Shown here piece by piece: positions 35,043-45,500 of a DNA stretch of 64,000 nucleotides. The stretch comes from Sunxiuqinia sp965230765 (GTDB lineage Bacteria; Bacteroidota; Bacteroidia; Bacteroidales; Prolixibacteraceae): the NCBI GenBank assembly GCA_965230765.1, contig CBDDLR010000001.1, positions 2,542,001 through 2,606,000 of the forward strand, given 5' to 3'. Position 1 is the first letter of the stretch; each line of letters begins with the position of its first letter. The notes under the pieces are model-generated. The model was not told where the DNA came from. It did not search any database and saw only the letters and a list, made by a program, of their open reading frames with translations. The translations under genes and the position numbers were made by a program.

Positions 35043-37508
35043 TTATCTTCCTCTACGTCGTAACCAGATCATTAGCAAGCTTGCAAGCAATAATGCCGGA
35101 ATTACGAAACGGTATAAGATTTTGTATGGGCCAGCTTCATTTTTAACAATTTTCAATGCATTGTCCGGAGGAGTAGGACGGCGCATATCAACTGGTGATT
35201 CGTCGTTGGTTAGCCAGAAGAACAAACCTCCCACAAAGTTAAAGTTCCCGGCCTGAATATTGGCGCGCTGTCTTGATATCTCTCCATTTGAAATACAATC
35301 GGCATCTCCTAAAATCATAATACGTTGTTCTTTACCGCTTACTTTACGGGTAAGGGCTAAAGCTGTCGTAACCGGTCCGCCAATTTCACCTTCTTCAGGA
35401 TTATATAATGGCACATCATCAACAAAATCAGTGGTTACCAATTCGTTCCAAGAACCTTTATATTTACCTGCATCTTTAGGTTTGTCTTCACGCCCGCGTA
35501 ACATCATCATCAGGCGTTTGTCCTCGTCGCTCATTCCTTCATATTTAATTTCCTGCTCCGCAATAGATTGCTTAATCTCTGATAAATCAGAAGCTTTTGG
35601 CAGGTTACCAAGCGAATCAGCTCTAAGAACGGTAGTGTATTTAAATTCGCCTTTATCTTCGTATCTTAATGCCAAAGCTCCCGGCATGGTTACACATTGT
35701 TCCCTTGCTACGATGGTTTCTTCAAACGGATAAGACAATTTCATTCCTTCTTCAGTAAAGACGGTGGTTACAAGATCCATTGTATATCCCTTGTTATATT
35801 CCACCACTTGTCCTGGTTCAAATGTTACTCCAAAACGTTCAACCAATGGGTTCATGGCGTCTTGACGTTTACGATCAGCAGCAATCACCAGGTTACCACC
35901 ACGGTCGATAAAATCATTCAGGTTTTTCATCTCTGTTTCCGTGTACTGCGTTTTTGCTTCAGCAATCACCAGGGCATCAATAAAGGATTCAACCGGTTGG
36001 TTTAGGTTTACGGTTACAAAATCAATCCCGTTGTTTCGTAAGGCATATCTGAATGTTTTTTCTTTGGCTACGGTATAGAAACCTCTTTCACTAATGTTAT
36101 TTACATTTCTTTCCTGGTGCCCATCAACAAAACCGATCATTGGAAGTGTTTCAACAAGCCCTTTTAGGGCAGCTGTTTTTTGTGATTCAAACGGAACCCT
36201 GTACATGTCATTGAAAAAGTGTACGTAAGTAAATTTACCATCTGCGGTCTCAATTTTCCGCACACAACGGTTCATCTCGGCCTCCAGGTTAATTTCATCT
36301 TTATAAAAATCAGCAGGTTTTACTTTCTCTGGCTTCATATCCCAGGTATTACAAACTTTATCCAATGCCTGTTCCATGGTCATGTCAGCATATCTTCTGT
36401 TATGGCTTTTTAAAGCCTGTTCTTCAGTTGGAAGTGCATAATAATATTTGTATTCCAATTCCAGGTTGGGGAAAAAACGGGAATATTGCCCCCATGTATA
36501 GTCGGCATCACGAACCTGCGATCGTGGACTCAATCCATAGAAATTATCGCCAAATACATTGGCATAGGCCGTAATTTTCACCTTCCCATCCAGTTTTGAA
36601 ACCACTTCCTGGCTACTTACGGTTAAAGTATTGGTTTTGGTAGCGGTTGCATCGTAGTACTTCATTAATGATGGAATGGTTGAAATATAACCAATAAGGG
36701 CAACCAATAGAAATGCAGAAAGATACCTTCCTGCTGACACCAGCTTGTGGCTTTTTTCCCTGATACTTTTAAGACGGAAGATGGTAAAAGCAATAAACAT
36801 TGCAGAAACAAGGATAAAATACAAAACATCTTCGGTACAGATTAATCCCCGAACAAAGGTATTGGAACGGCCTCCAATGGATAACCAATAGGTAATTTCC
36901 CTTACCATTTCAACGGTTTGCCAGAGGTCGCCAATTTTCTGAAAAACAAACAGGGTTAGGAAAGTCCCGATGGCTGCTACAATCTGATACGAAGTTAAAG
37001 ACGATATAAAAAGTCCAACCGCCGCATAGGTTGCCATCATCAGGAACATACCTAAAACTGCTGTCAGAATATGTGGGAAGTCAACATTTTCAATCGTAAA
37101 AAATCCCAATACTCCTGCTAATAATAGTAACACAGACATGCAGGCTACAAAGAACAAGCCTGCCAGGAATTTCCCCAGTACGATCTGAATATTTGAAATA
37201 GGTGATGAATACAAAAGCTTTATAGAGCCAGAGCTATACTCCTTGCTCATTAAAGCCATGGTGACCAAAGGAACATAAATAAACAACCATTGCGGTATTC
37301 TTACGAAGAAACCGTTATTGCCGGCATACATAGATCCTGTAACCCCTGGCCTTGCGTATCCCAATTCAAACATACGTACCTGCCCTGTAAGGTCGGATAT
37401 AATTTCAAAACCGCACTGGATACCAAAAATGATTAAAACCAACCAGGCGATGGGAGAAAAGAACATCTTCTGAAGTTCCATTCGTGCTATTGTGAATGTA
37501 TTTTTCAT
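35043..37508 (-). CDS. Fused GldF-like permease / GldG-like auxiliary protein of an ABC transporter
   Basis: An 821-residue protein. The N-terminal 250 residues are an ABC-2 permease with six membrane segments, resembling GldF. A seventh segment (about 265-285) leads into a large periplasmic part like GldG (ABC_transp_aux; GFVDGHQE, ERGFYTVAKEK, FIDRGGNLVIAADRK), and a final helix (about 795-815) ends in RRRGR. In gliding Bacteroidota, GldF and GldG are separate genes. The ATPase gene lies 60 bp upstream. The exported or sensed substrate is unknown. Confidence 0.85.
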   Translation of the reverse strand: MKNTFTIARMELQKMFFSPIAWLVLIIFGIQCGFEIISDLTGQVRMFELGYARPGVTGSMYAGNNGFFVRIPQWLFIYVPLVTMALMSKEYSSGSIKLLYSSPISNIQIVLGKFLAGLFFVACMSVLLLLAGVLGFFTIENVDFPHILTAVLGMFLMMATYAAVGLFISSLTSYQIVAAIGTFLTLFVFQKIGDLWQTVEMVREITYWLSIGGRSNTFVRGLICTEDVLYFILVSAMFIAFTIFRLKSIREKSHKLVSAGRYLSAFLLVALIGYISTIPSLMKYYDATATKTNTLTVSSQEVVSKLDGKVKITAYANVFGDNFYGLSPRSQVRDADYTWGQYSRFFPNLELEYKYYYALPTEEQALKSHNRRYADMTMEQALDKVCNTWDMKPEKVKPADFYKDEINLEAEMNRCVRKIETADGKFTYVHFFNDMYRVPFESQKTAALKGLVETLPMIGFVDGHQERNVNNISERGFYTVAKEKTFRYALRNNGIDFVTVNLNQPVESFIDALVIAEAKTQYTETEMKNLNDFIDRGGNLVIAADRKRQDAMNPLVERFGVTFEPGQVVEYNKGYTMDLVTTVFTEEGMKLSYPFEETIVAREQCVTMPGALALRYEDKGEFKYTTVLRADSLGNLPKASDLSEIKQSIAEQEIKYEGMSDEDKRLMMMLRGREDKPKDAGKYKGSWNELVTTDFVDDVPLYNPEEGEIGGPVTTALALTRKVSGKEQRIMILGDADCISNGEISRQRANIQAGNFNFVGGLFFWLTNDESPVDMRRPTPPDNALKIVKNEAGPYKILYRFVIPALLLASLLMIWLRRRGR

Positions 37509-37568
37509 TATTATTTAGAATTTTAGATTCAAGAATAAAGACACAAGACTTTTTCCTGAGAATTTGAA

Positions 37569-38489
37569 TTAATTATTAGATAATGCTGAGAATACTTCGT
37601 TTAGTGAATTCTTTTCGGCACGGATTTCATCAAGGCGCCAACCGTTTTTTACACTTACCTGAACTACACGCTCTGAAGCTCCATTCAAGTCGCTAAATTT
37701 AAGTCGGTATTCAGGTCCGCCAAGTTCTTCAACGTTTTCAACACCATCAATTCGCAATAGGTCGGCAACTGCTGGCATTTCCAATAAGCGAACAAAGATT
37801 GAGTTCGGCTGAAGGTAATTATCAAATTCTTCTGTTTTTCCTGAAAATACAAGCTTCCCATTTTCAATCATGTAGATGTAATCACAAATGGCATGTACCT
37901 CGGTTAAAATATGTGTAGAAAGTAATACTGCACGCTCTTCAGCAATTTCTCTAATCAAACCACGGATCTCAATAATTTGATTTGGATCTAATCCATTGGT
38001 TGGTTCATCAAGGATAATAAATGCAGGTTTATGGATAATGGCTTGTGCGATACCAACACGCTGTTGGTAACCTCCGGAAAGGTTTTTTAACAGGCGTTTT
38101 CTGAAATGGGTAATGGCACATTTCTCTAATACCTCATCTACAGCCTTGCTTATTTCATTGGCAGGTATTTGACGTAAACGGGCACAGTTTGTCAGGTATT
38201 CTTCAACGGTTGTATCGGTGTATAAAGGTGGTTTTTGAGGTAAAAAACCGATTTGCTTTTTTGCACTAATCGGGTCTTTTTCAATGCTGATCCCATTGAT
38301 GTACACGTGACCTTTAGTTTGTTTAAGCACTCCACTCATAATATTCATGGTGGTTGATTTACCGGCACCATTTGAGCCCAGTAAGCCATAAATTCCATTT
38401 TCAGGAATTTCAAAACTTACATCCTTCACCGCCCATTGAATGGTGTATCGGTGGGATAAGTTCTCTACTCTTACCAATGATTCTTTCAT
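37569..38489 (-). CDS. ABC transporter ATP-binding protein (GldA-like)
   Basis: A 306-residue cytoplasmic ATPase: Walker A GSNGAGKST (about residue 39), Q-loop in FLPQKPPLY, signature LSGGYQQR, Walker B FIILDEPTNGLD, H-loop STHIL, and a C-terminal regulatory extension. It powers the fusion permease encoded next. The first part of the gene and its whole upstream control region are duplicated at about 51 kb. GGTTAA repeats 80-115 bp upstream suggest control by the local response regulator. Confidence 0.93.
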   Translation of the reverse strand: MKESLVRVENLSHRYTIQWAVKDVSFEIPENGIYGLLGSNGAGKSTTMNIMSGVLKQTKGHVYINGISIEKDPISAKKQIGFLPQKPPLYTDTTVEEYLTNCARLRQIPANEISKAVDEVLEKCAITHFRKRLLKNLSGGYQQRVGIAQAIIHKPAFIILDEPTNGLDPNQIIEIRGLIREIAEERAVLLSTHILTEVHAICDYIYMIENGKLVFSGKTEEFDNYLQPNSIFVRLLEMPAVADLLRIDGVENVEELGGPEYRLKFSDLNGASERVVQVSVKNGWRLDEIRAEKNSLNEVFSALSNN

Positions 38490-38594
38490 AAAAATAAGAT
38501 TTTATTATGTTTGCGAATTAATTCTATCTAATTGGAATACAAGTAAGTTAAAAATCAAAACCGAATGGGTTAATGGTAAGTGAAACAAGGTTAA
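38404..38594. repeat. Source copy of a 191-bp duplication (5' part and control region of the ABC gene)
   Basis: This stretch recurs at 50987-51177 (offset 12583) with only about two differences noted in the non-coding part. Weaker similarity extends to 38361. The second copy ends within the second GGTTAA repeat. Confidence 0.85.
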
Positions 38595-38604
38595 TTAAGG
38601 TTAA
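38568..38604 (-). promoter_or_regulatory. Putative response-regulator binding site before the ABC operon
   Basis: GGTTAA occurs at 38568, 38589 and 38599, spaced 21 and 10 bp exactly as in the site before the kinase gene. It lies upstream of the minus-strand ABC gene. No clear -7 box could be assigned here. Confidence 0.55.
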
Positions 38605-38634
38605 TCGAGAGCAGTTGTTCGGAATTTTAATATG

Positions 38635-38670
38635 AATAAATCCCGACTCTTGTTAGAATCGGGATTTATT
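38635..38670 (-). terminator. Intrinsic terminator of the SusCD locus
   Basis: AATAAATCCCGA and TCGGGATTTATT form a perfect 12-bp stem with a 12-nt loop, 28 bp after the stop of the last gene of the locus; the arms end in T-rich sequence on both strands. Confidence 0.8.
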
Positions 38671-38698
38671 TAGTGAATTTAAAAGTTATGCCTAAGGA

Positions 38699-40132
38699 TT
38701 ATACATCCTCCTTGTATGTCAATTTAACTACTTTAGAGTCTGTTGTATATGTATCTGTGATTGTATTTCCGTTATTTACATCGTAGAAAATAACTTTAGA
38801 ACCATCTCCTTCGTCCAATACAATTCCTAATATACTACCATCGCGGCTAACAGCCATCTCTTTGATATCTCCTTCAACTGCCAAATGATCATACTCAACA
38901 GCTTCAGTTATTGTGTTAAATCGATGAATACTGTTTCCTTTTGACAAATACACAAATGGAAATGAAGGATTACATACAAAAACAGAATTATCATCGAGTT
39001 TACCATCTTCAACTGCTACTTCAGCATTGGCTGTAAATCCAGTATTGCTGAATGTAAACTTGTGTATAAAGAATGCCCCTGCATCATCTTTTAATACCGA
39101 AAAGTTTTGTTTTAGATACATACTACTGTATGCATTATTACCAATCCAGATACAATCTTTTTGCAGATTTGCAGGGTCAAATGGAGCATCAGGAGATGCT
39201 GTAACTTTTGCGATTGAATATACATCAGTGCTATAGCCCATTATTCCATAAGTGATATACCTGCGGTTTTTCGAATCGAAAAATACAATGTCATTGTATT
39301 TTGATGCAGCAGCAGGACCAGAAGCATAATAATCGCCTGCAGCAGGTGTTTCCCACCATGCTTCATTGTCGATTCGAAACCCACCTTTCCCATAAATTTT
39401 ACCACCTGCAATAAATGTTGGGGAGTAATGACTCAAAATATTGATCAAGCTATTTATAAACGGCAATTCTACCTGATCCAAACCGCGAAACCTATCCTGA
39501 ACCGAAGCATTCATTTTCATGGAAAATGCATCAAAAAATCCGCCTCCATTTTCTGTTAAAACAAACATGTTACTAAAGCCATAAAATGTGCTCCAGTAGA
39601 ATCCAATATTTACCGGTTTCCCATCAAAACTGATCTCTGAGATATTTGAAAAAATATCGGTGAAATAGGTATCGGTTATTTTGGAAATGAAATCCAGTTC
39701 TGTTTTCCCGTTTTTCTCTTTTAACAATGCCCATCCTGTTGAAAATGGTGTGTCAATTTGGAGTTTAACCAGTTTGTCAGACTTAACTCCATTTTTTTTA
39801 TCGAAAACAGTAAAAAACAAATCTTGCTCCCCGGGTAGGAAATTGATGAGTACATCCAGGTCACGACTGGTGCTAATCGTATCCATATACGAAACATTAT
39901 TCTCACTCAATCTTATTCCCCAGGCATAGGACATATCTGCATCAGTTAAGTTGGAAATGATATTCCCAGGAATTACCAAACGTTGGCCAATAATACCCTG
40001 AGCTTTTTCAGGTATTTGAGAAAGGTCTATTTCCGGAAGATCAACATAGTCATAGTTGCCTTCGTCTTCCAAGCATGACGAAAGGGCTACCATAACCAGC
40101 ACTGTGTATATAAGATATTTTAAAGTCTTCAT
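38699..40132 (-). CDS. PKD-like family surface lipoprotein of the SusCD locus
   Basis: A 477-residue lipoprotein (lipobox ending at Cys20, VALSSC). Its acidic start CLEDEGNYDY and the following Ig/PKD-like beta domain (about 30-130) are typical of the lipoproteins that close many SusCD operons. The remainder looks like a beta-propeller or beta-sandwich with repeated aspartate-rich turns. It probably helps bind the substrate at the cell surface. ATG at 40132 is preferred to a TTG three codons earlier. Starts 9 bp after the DUF4843 gene. Confidence 0.78.
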   Translation of the reverse strand: MKTLKYLIYTVLVMVALSSCLEDEGNYDYVDLPEIDLSQIPEKAQGIIGQRLVIPGNIISNLTDADMSYAWGIRLSENNVSYMDTISTSRDLDVLINFLPGEQDLFFTVFDKKNGVKSDKLVKLQIDTPFSTGWALLKEKNGKTELDFISKITDTYFTDIFSNISEISFDGKPVNIGFYWSTFYGFSNMFVLTENGGGFFDAFSMKMNASVQDRFRGLDQVELPFINSLINILSHYSPTFIAGGKIYGKGGFRIDNEAWWETPAAGDYYASGPAAASKYNDIVFFDSKNRRYITYGIMGYSTDVYSIAKVTASPDAPFDPANLQKDCIWIGNNAYSSMYLKQNFSVLKDDAGAFFIHKFTFSNTGFTANAEVAVEDGKLDDNSVFVCNPSFPFVYLSKGNSIHRFNTITEAVEYDHLAVEGDIKEMAVSRDGSILGIVLDEGDGSKVIFYDVNNGNTITDTYTTDSKVVKLTYKEDV

Positions 40133-40141
40133 AGTTTTCAA

Positions 40142-40915
40142 TTAATAATTAAAGGTTTCAAAAATTAAATCACCATTCTCATCGTAGTACGGACCTCCCG
40201 AATCGGTTTCTAACCAATATTTAAATCCATTAATATGTGCCCATACCACTTCAGTAGGAAAGTAGTTGTAACCACCAATCCATTCGTTATAGTTATCTGA
40301 CTTGTATTCAATAAGCGGATTTGAACCATCGGTTACACCCCTGTACTGCAGCCACAAAATGGCTTTTGCCTGAGTAAATGGACCAAGATGTGCATAACTA
40401 TCAGAAAGCTGATATAACCACCAATCTGGTTCAGCAAAAAAGTCGCTGTATGTTATTTTAAGAACTGTACTTACACCAACTGCAAAATTATCACTTGAAA
40501 TCAGCTCTAAACCAAGCTGATAATCAGTATCCTTCATGTCTGCGGTTTTTATCAAGTTGACTTTTATTGAACCTTCTGTAGAATTAGCTTGAATTATCTG
40601 TGAAGAAGCATCAATGCTAAAATGTGTCCCTTCAACCGCCGTCGTTAATGAATCGACCACATTAATTGAGAATAAACGATCGGTGGAACTCATTTTACCA
40701 AGTACCATAACGGGTATCTCAAATATTTTTTCAGTGACCGATTCGTCCTCGAATAAGAAAGTAAATGAAGTTTGTAACACTTCTCCAGGCTCTCTTGTTT
40801 CCCATCCTTGAAGATAAATGTAATCTTGTTCTCCGTAGGTCATAATGTCATTTTCAGTACATGAAATGGCACCAACGATGAACAGCATCAGGAATAATAT
40901 ATTTTTTGTTTTCAT
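40142..40915 (-). CDS. DUF4843 lipoprotein
   Basis: A 257-residue lipoprotein (Cys19 in VGAISC) with the DUF4843 layout: an early YIYLQ strand, a Calx-beta-like segment (VEGTHFSIDASSQ) and a C-terminal half with a W/Y-rich end. DUF4843 proteins occur almost only next to SusD in Bacteroidota and are thought to sit on the outer surface. It follows susD by 12 bp and precedes the PKD-like gene. Confidence 0.82.
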   Translation of the reverse strand: MKTKNILFLMLFIVGAISCTENDIMTYGEQDYIYLQGWETREPGEVLQTSFTFLFEDESVTEKIFEIPVMVLGKMSSTDRLFSINVVDSLTTAVEGTHFSIDASSQIIQANSTEGSIKVNLIKTADMKDTDYQLGLELISSDNFAVGVSTVLKITYSDFFAEPDWWLYQLSDSYAHLGPFTQAKAILWLQYRGVTDGSNPLIEYKSDNYNEWIGGYNYFPTEVVWAHINGFKYWLETDSGGPYYDENGDLIFETFNY

Positions 40916-40927
40916 TGTAATTAGGTT

Positions 40928-42415
40928 TTAGTTAGGTATATTTCCAAATTCCAATTCATTATCTGGCAGAGGAAAGATAAAACTCTCAACTGTTGTTGTA
41001 ACAGAATTATCATTGTTCATTGCTGGAATTGTTGTATATCCAAGGCGTTTGTACAAGTACATAAGTTGTCCTTCCATATAAGTCTCTTTACGGAATTCCT
41101 TTACAATGATATCAAGTATCTCACCTTCAGACATACTATTCAAATCATCTAATATTACCTGACGTTCTCTCCTTATATCGTCAATATATCTGATTGCTTT
41201 TGCCTTGTCAGTTGAAAGTGAAGCCTCGGCAGCAATGAGCATCATTTCTGTGATTCGAATCAGTGGTACTGTTTTATAATTCATAAAGAAAATAGGATGT
41301 GGATTCTCTGCTGGTTGTTCATATTTTGTAGATATTGTTAATTCTCCATTCTCATTTTCTTCAAACAGGTATAAGTACCTTAAGTCATTGATCCCTGGTC
41401 CTGGGGTTGGTTGTTGCCACCACCAGGCAGGAGGAATTGAAACTTCAAATGCATATGCAGCATAATTTGTTGTACTATTACCTGCATGGTACTGAGAAAT
41501 GTTATTTCCAAACCAGGTATCGTGAAGGCTTTCCAATTTTGTTACATTCAGGGCTGAAACTACTTCATCAAAAAATAGCATGTCCTTGTACCTAATGTCT
41601 GTTTCAATTAAGTTTTCAATATCAACCCATTTCCAATCGTACTCATTAATTACCTTTTCCGCATAGTTAAGTGCATTGGCACGATCACCTTTATTTATGT
41701 ATACCCTTGCTTTTAATGCCAGTACTGCATAATAATTCATTCGGTATCTCCTGTCGTCGTTTCGCAGAAGGTTTCCATCGTAAGTATGCCCCACAATAGG
41801 ATCAACCTCAGCTAAAATTGTTTCAGCTTCGTCCAGGTCGGCGAAAATATTTTCGTAAACCTCGTCAGCGGTTAAATGCTGATATCTTACGCGTTCGAAT
41901 GTTTTTACATAAGGAATTTGAGGCTCTTCTCCAGCATTTTGGTAGGCATTGCCAAACATACGTAATAAGTCAAAATGCAAATATGCACGTATGGCCAATG
42001 CTTCTGCTTTAATTATTTTATAGTCAGTATCTGCCAGCAGGTTGGCTTTGTCATCAATATTGTCTAAAATAATATTGTTGTTTGCAATTACATTATACAT
42101 GCCTTTCCAGATGTTTGCAATGATTTGTTTTGACTGCGGATTATCATACGCAAAATTTGGAAACCCCCAAGTCCATGTATTATTTATGTTCTGCGCGACT
42201 TGTTCAACAGCACCAAACATAAGATGATGCCCATATAGATTATTATCAGTCATATTAAGATATACACCGTTCAGGGTTTCATTAAAACCATCGGCGCTGG
42301 ATATTTGGTCAACAAGGTCAATTTCTGTGACCGGTTGTACATCTAACCATTCGTCGCACGCAACGAATGCTTGAGATAGAAGTAGTAATGTTAAAATTAA
42401 TATCTTGTTTTTCAT
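40928..42415 (-). CDS. SusD/RagB-family surface nutrient-binding lipoprotein
   Basis: A 495-residue lipoprotein (Cys20 in AFVAC, then DEWLDVQP). The TPR-containing SusD fold is recognisable from the ALAIRAYLHFDLLRMFG helix and the C-terminal FPLPDNEL stretch. It forms the lid on the SusC channel encoded immediately upstream. The frame opens 32 codons earlier, but ATG 42415 gives a correct lipoprotein signal. The ligand is not predictable. Confidence 0.9.
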   Translation of the reverse strand: MKNKILILTLLLLSQAFVACDEWLDVQPVTEIDLVDQISSADGFNETLNGVYLNMTDNNLYGHHLMFGAVEQVAQNINNTWTWGFPNFAYDNPQSKQIIANIWKGMYNVIANNNIILDNIDDKANLLADTDYKIIKAEALAIRAYLHFDLLRMFGNAYQNAGEEPQIPYVKTFERVRYQHLTADEVYENIFADLDEAETILAEVDPIVGHTYDGNLLRNDDRRYRMNYYAVLALKARVYINKGDRANALNYAEKVINEYDWKWVDIENLIETDIRYKDMLFFDEVVSALNVTKLESLHDTWFGNNISQYHAGNSTTNYAAYAFEVSIPPAWWWQQPTPGPGINDLRYLYLFEENENGELTISTKYEQPAENPHPIFFMNYKTVPLIRITEMMLIAAEASLSTDKAKAIRYIDDIRRERQVILDDLNSMSEGEILDIIVKEFRKETYMEGQLMYLYKRLGYTTIPAMNNDNSVTTTVESFIFPLPDNELEFGNIPN

Positions 42416-42519
42416 GTGTATGTATATTTTATTATAATTCTTATTCAGAACAACTATCCTAAATAGTCTTTTAGCATGAGCGTAAGAAATATCATGGATC
42501 GTATTCATCATTCGAATGA

Positions 42520-45500
42520 TTAAAAGTTAGCACGTAACGAAACAGTAAATGAACGAGCATAAGGATAGTCAAATCCACGCTCCCTGCGTACTGTCGACCA
42601 ATAGAACAGGTCACCCATATTGGCAGTCAACCTCATAGACTCCATTCCAAGCCCTTCAAAATACTTCTTCGGAACATTGTAATTGATATTTACAGAGCGA
42701 AGAGTTAGCAAATTAAAATCTTCCACAAAACGTGAACTAGCCGGTGTTGTTTCATTTCTGAATCCTTGATTATTGTTATAATTTGTTTTATACTTCACAA
42801 CATCTCCTGGTTGTTTCCAGGTTTCTTCAAGTACCCTACGGTCTACATTCCACCTTTTATTAGAGTTTTCAATTTTGTTTATTAATGTTAGGTTGTATCG
42901 TTGTGCACCAAACTCATACCCAAAACGAACATCGATATCAAAATTTTTATATGCGAAGGTTGTTCCGAAGGTTCCTCTTAAGTCAGGTTCGGTGTTACCT
43001 ACAATTACTTTATCTGTTGCATCCCAAACAAATGTAGTATTCCCATCTTTGTCAAGAAATGCTTCCTGTCCTGTCATCGGATCTATTCCTAAGGAACGTA
43101 CTGCCCAGATTGCCGTGTTTGATTGTCCTTCCTGATACCTTACCCGGAATTGGTGAGAAAGTTCTTTTTGCTCGTCCCCGTCTTCCCAATAGTCATCATA
43201 ATTGGCATCGTCAACAGATAGCCCGCTTCTATCGCTAATTTGGTTATATGCTTCCAGTGAGTTACTAATGGCTAAAATTTTAGATCGGTTTTGTGCCCCA
43301 TTGGCATGGATTGTCCACAAGATGCCGTTTTTATTAATAAGGTTAGCACGAAGTGATAATTCAAAACCTTTATTCTCCATCTCCCCTAAATTTTCAGCGA
43401 AAAAATCAAACCCTAATGATGGAGGTGTAGTAAGAGGAATTACCATATCGATGGTTTTCTTAACATAGTAGTTGGTTGTTGCGCTGAACCTGTTTTTGAA
43501 CAATTTAATTTCAAATCCTAAATCAGTAGATTCGGTGGTTTGCCATTTCAAATTCTCATTTCCAAGTGCAATCAGGTGCGATCCTAATCCCCCTAAGTAC
43601 CTTTTGCCGGTATAATAAGTTACCACATCTTTTGCCTGATAGGAACTGAAATTAGTAGATCCAGTCTCACCATACGTTGCTTTAAGCCTTAAATGGCTAA
43701 TCACGTCACTTCCTTTAAGGAACTTTTCGTTATGAATATTCCAACCGATACCAGTACTGAAGAATCCTGCTGTTTTATCGGTGGACCCAAATTGTGACGA
43801 ACCGTCCATACGGTAGGTGAAGTCGGCGATATATCGTTCTTTAAATGAATAGCCAAATAAACCTAAAATACCCGCTAACCGATTTCTTCCTTGCAATGAT
43901 ATTGGAAGGTTTCCATCACCATGCCCCGCCGCATAAGCCGGATCGGCATAGTTTTTTGCGGCAAAACCCTGTGCCTTGAAACCTAAAGTACGATAGGTGT
44001 CTTCAGAGGCATTAAAAGCAATTGAGGCATTTACAAAATGACCATTATAATCCTTCATAAAGCTTAATGATGCACTTCCATAATATCGTTCGGTGGTTGA
44101 ATGAGTGTATTCGTATTCGCCTTGTTCATCGATATCATATCCTTCCCAATACTCGTGTGAGTCTGGGGATATAAACCATTCCCTTTTTCTTGTATTATAG
44201 GTATAGGACAAGTTAGACCTTAAGGTGAATGATGGACTTATCCTCCATTCCAAGCCAAAGTTATTGTTGATGTCGGTATACTTTGTTTCATCGGTATTCC
44301 CAACACCTGCCTCAAATACAGGATTGTGGTCGAACCTGAAGTTTCGGTATCTATAATTATACCCATCATAGTATGTATACCTTTCAATGATATTTCCATT
44401 TTCATCATGAACAGGGAAAAATGGTTGCATTCTTGAAAAATCCTCGAAACTTCCGTATGGTGATTCTTCCCGAACGTTTTTATCGACCGCCAACCTATTC
44501 CTAAAAACAAGTTTATCGCTGGCATTATAGGCTAATGTTAAGGCGATACCATGGTTTTTACGAAATGATTCTTTCATTACTCCCGGACGATCCTGATAAT
44601 TTACATCCAACATATAACGCATGCGTTCATCGCCCCCCATCAGGTTCAATGAATGTTTTTGACCAACTGCATTTCTTAGTGGTTGGGAAATCCAATCGGT
44701 GTCCACACCTTTTTGAACCAAATTATTGATTTCGTTAGACTTCCATCTATCTCCATCTGTAAAGTTCCAGATGCCTAATTCTTTTTGTAGTTCAAAAAGT
44801 TCTTCAGCCTTTAAAAGGTTGTATGTCCTTAGGTCAGGAAAATTAAAGTCGGTACTTACATTGTAGCTTACCTTTAACTGTCCGGCTTCAGGTTGTTTTG
44901 TTTTTATAACAACCACACCATTTGACGCACGTGAACCATAGATTGCCGTAGCTGCAGCATCTTTGAGGAAAGTTACCGATTCAACCCTGTTAATATCCAA
45001 GTCAAAAACTTTTTCCAGGGTTGTTTGAAAATCATCAAGGATAAAAATAGGTAGGTTTGGGTCACCAGCAAGATTTGTTCTTCCGATACCTTCTACTCCA
45101 GGAGTTGAGAAAACAGCCTCACCACGAAGTCGAATTTCTGGCAAAGCATTAGGATTCGATCCCAGTTCATTGTTTTCTGTAATGTTGAATGATGGATCCA
45201 ATACACTCAAGCTTTCTACTATGTTATCAGTTCCTACTGATATGATTTCTTCAGCTTTGTAAGTTGAGGTCGTTCCGGTAAAACTTTCTGCTCTCCTTTG
45301 TACAATACCGGTTACAATTACCTCGTCAACAGCTTCTGTGGAAGACTCCATTGTTACGTTGAGTATCAACTGACCAGTATATGCAATCTCCTGGGTTTTC
45401 ATACCAATAAAAGAAACAACAACTGTTGCTGATTCAATATTAGAATCAATTCTTAAATTAAACTCACCATTATTGTTGGTGATAACACCAGTTGATGAAT

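Noticed and set aside
35043..38489. Gliding-motility locus
   Set aside because: Only GldA- and GldFG-like genes are present. No gldB, gldJ, gldKLMN or spr genes are near, and the permease is fused, so motility cannot be claimed.
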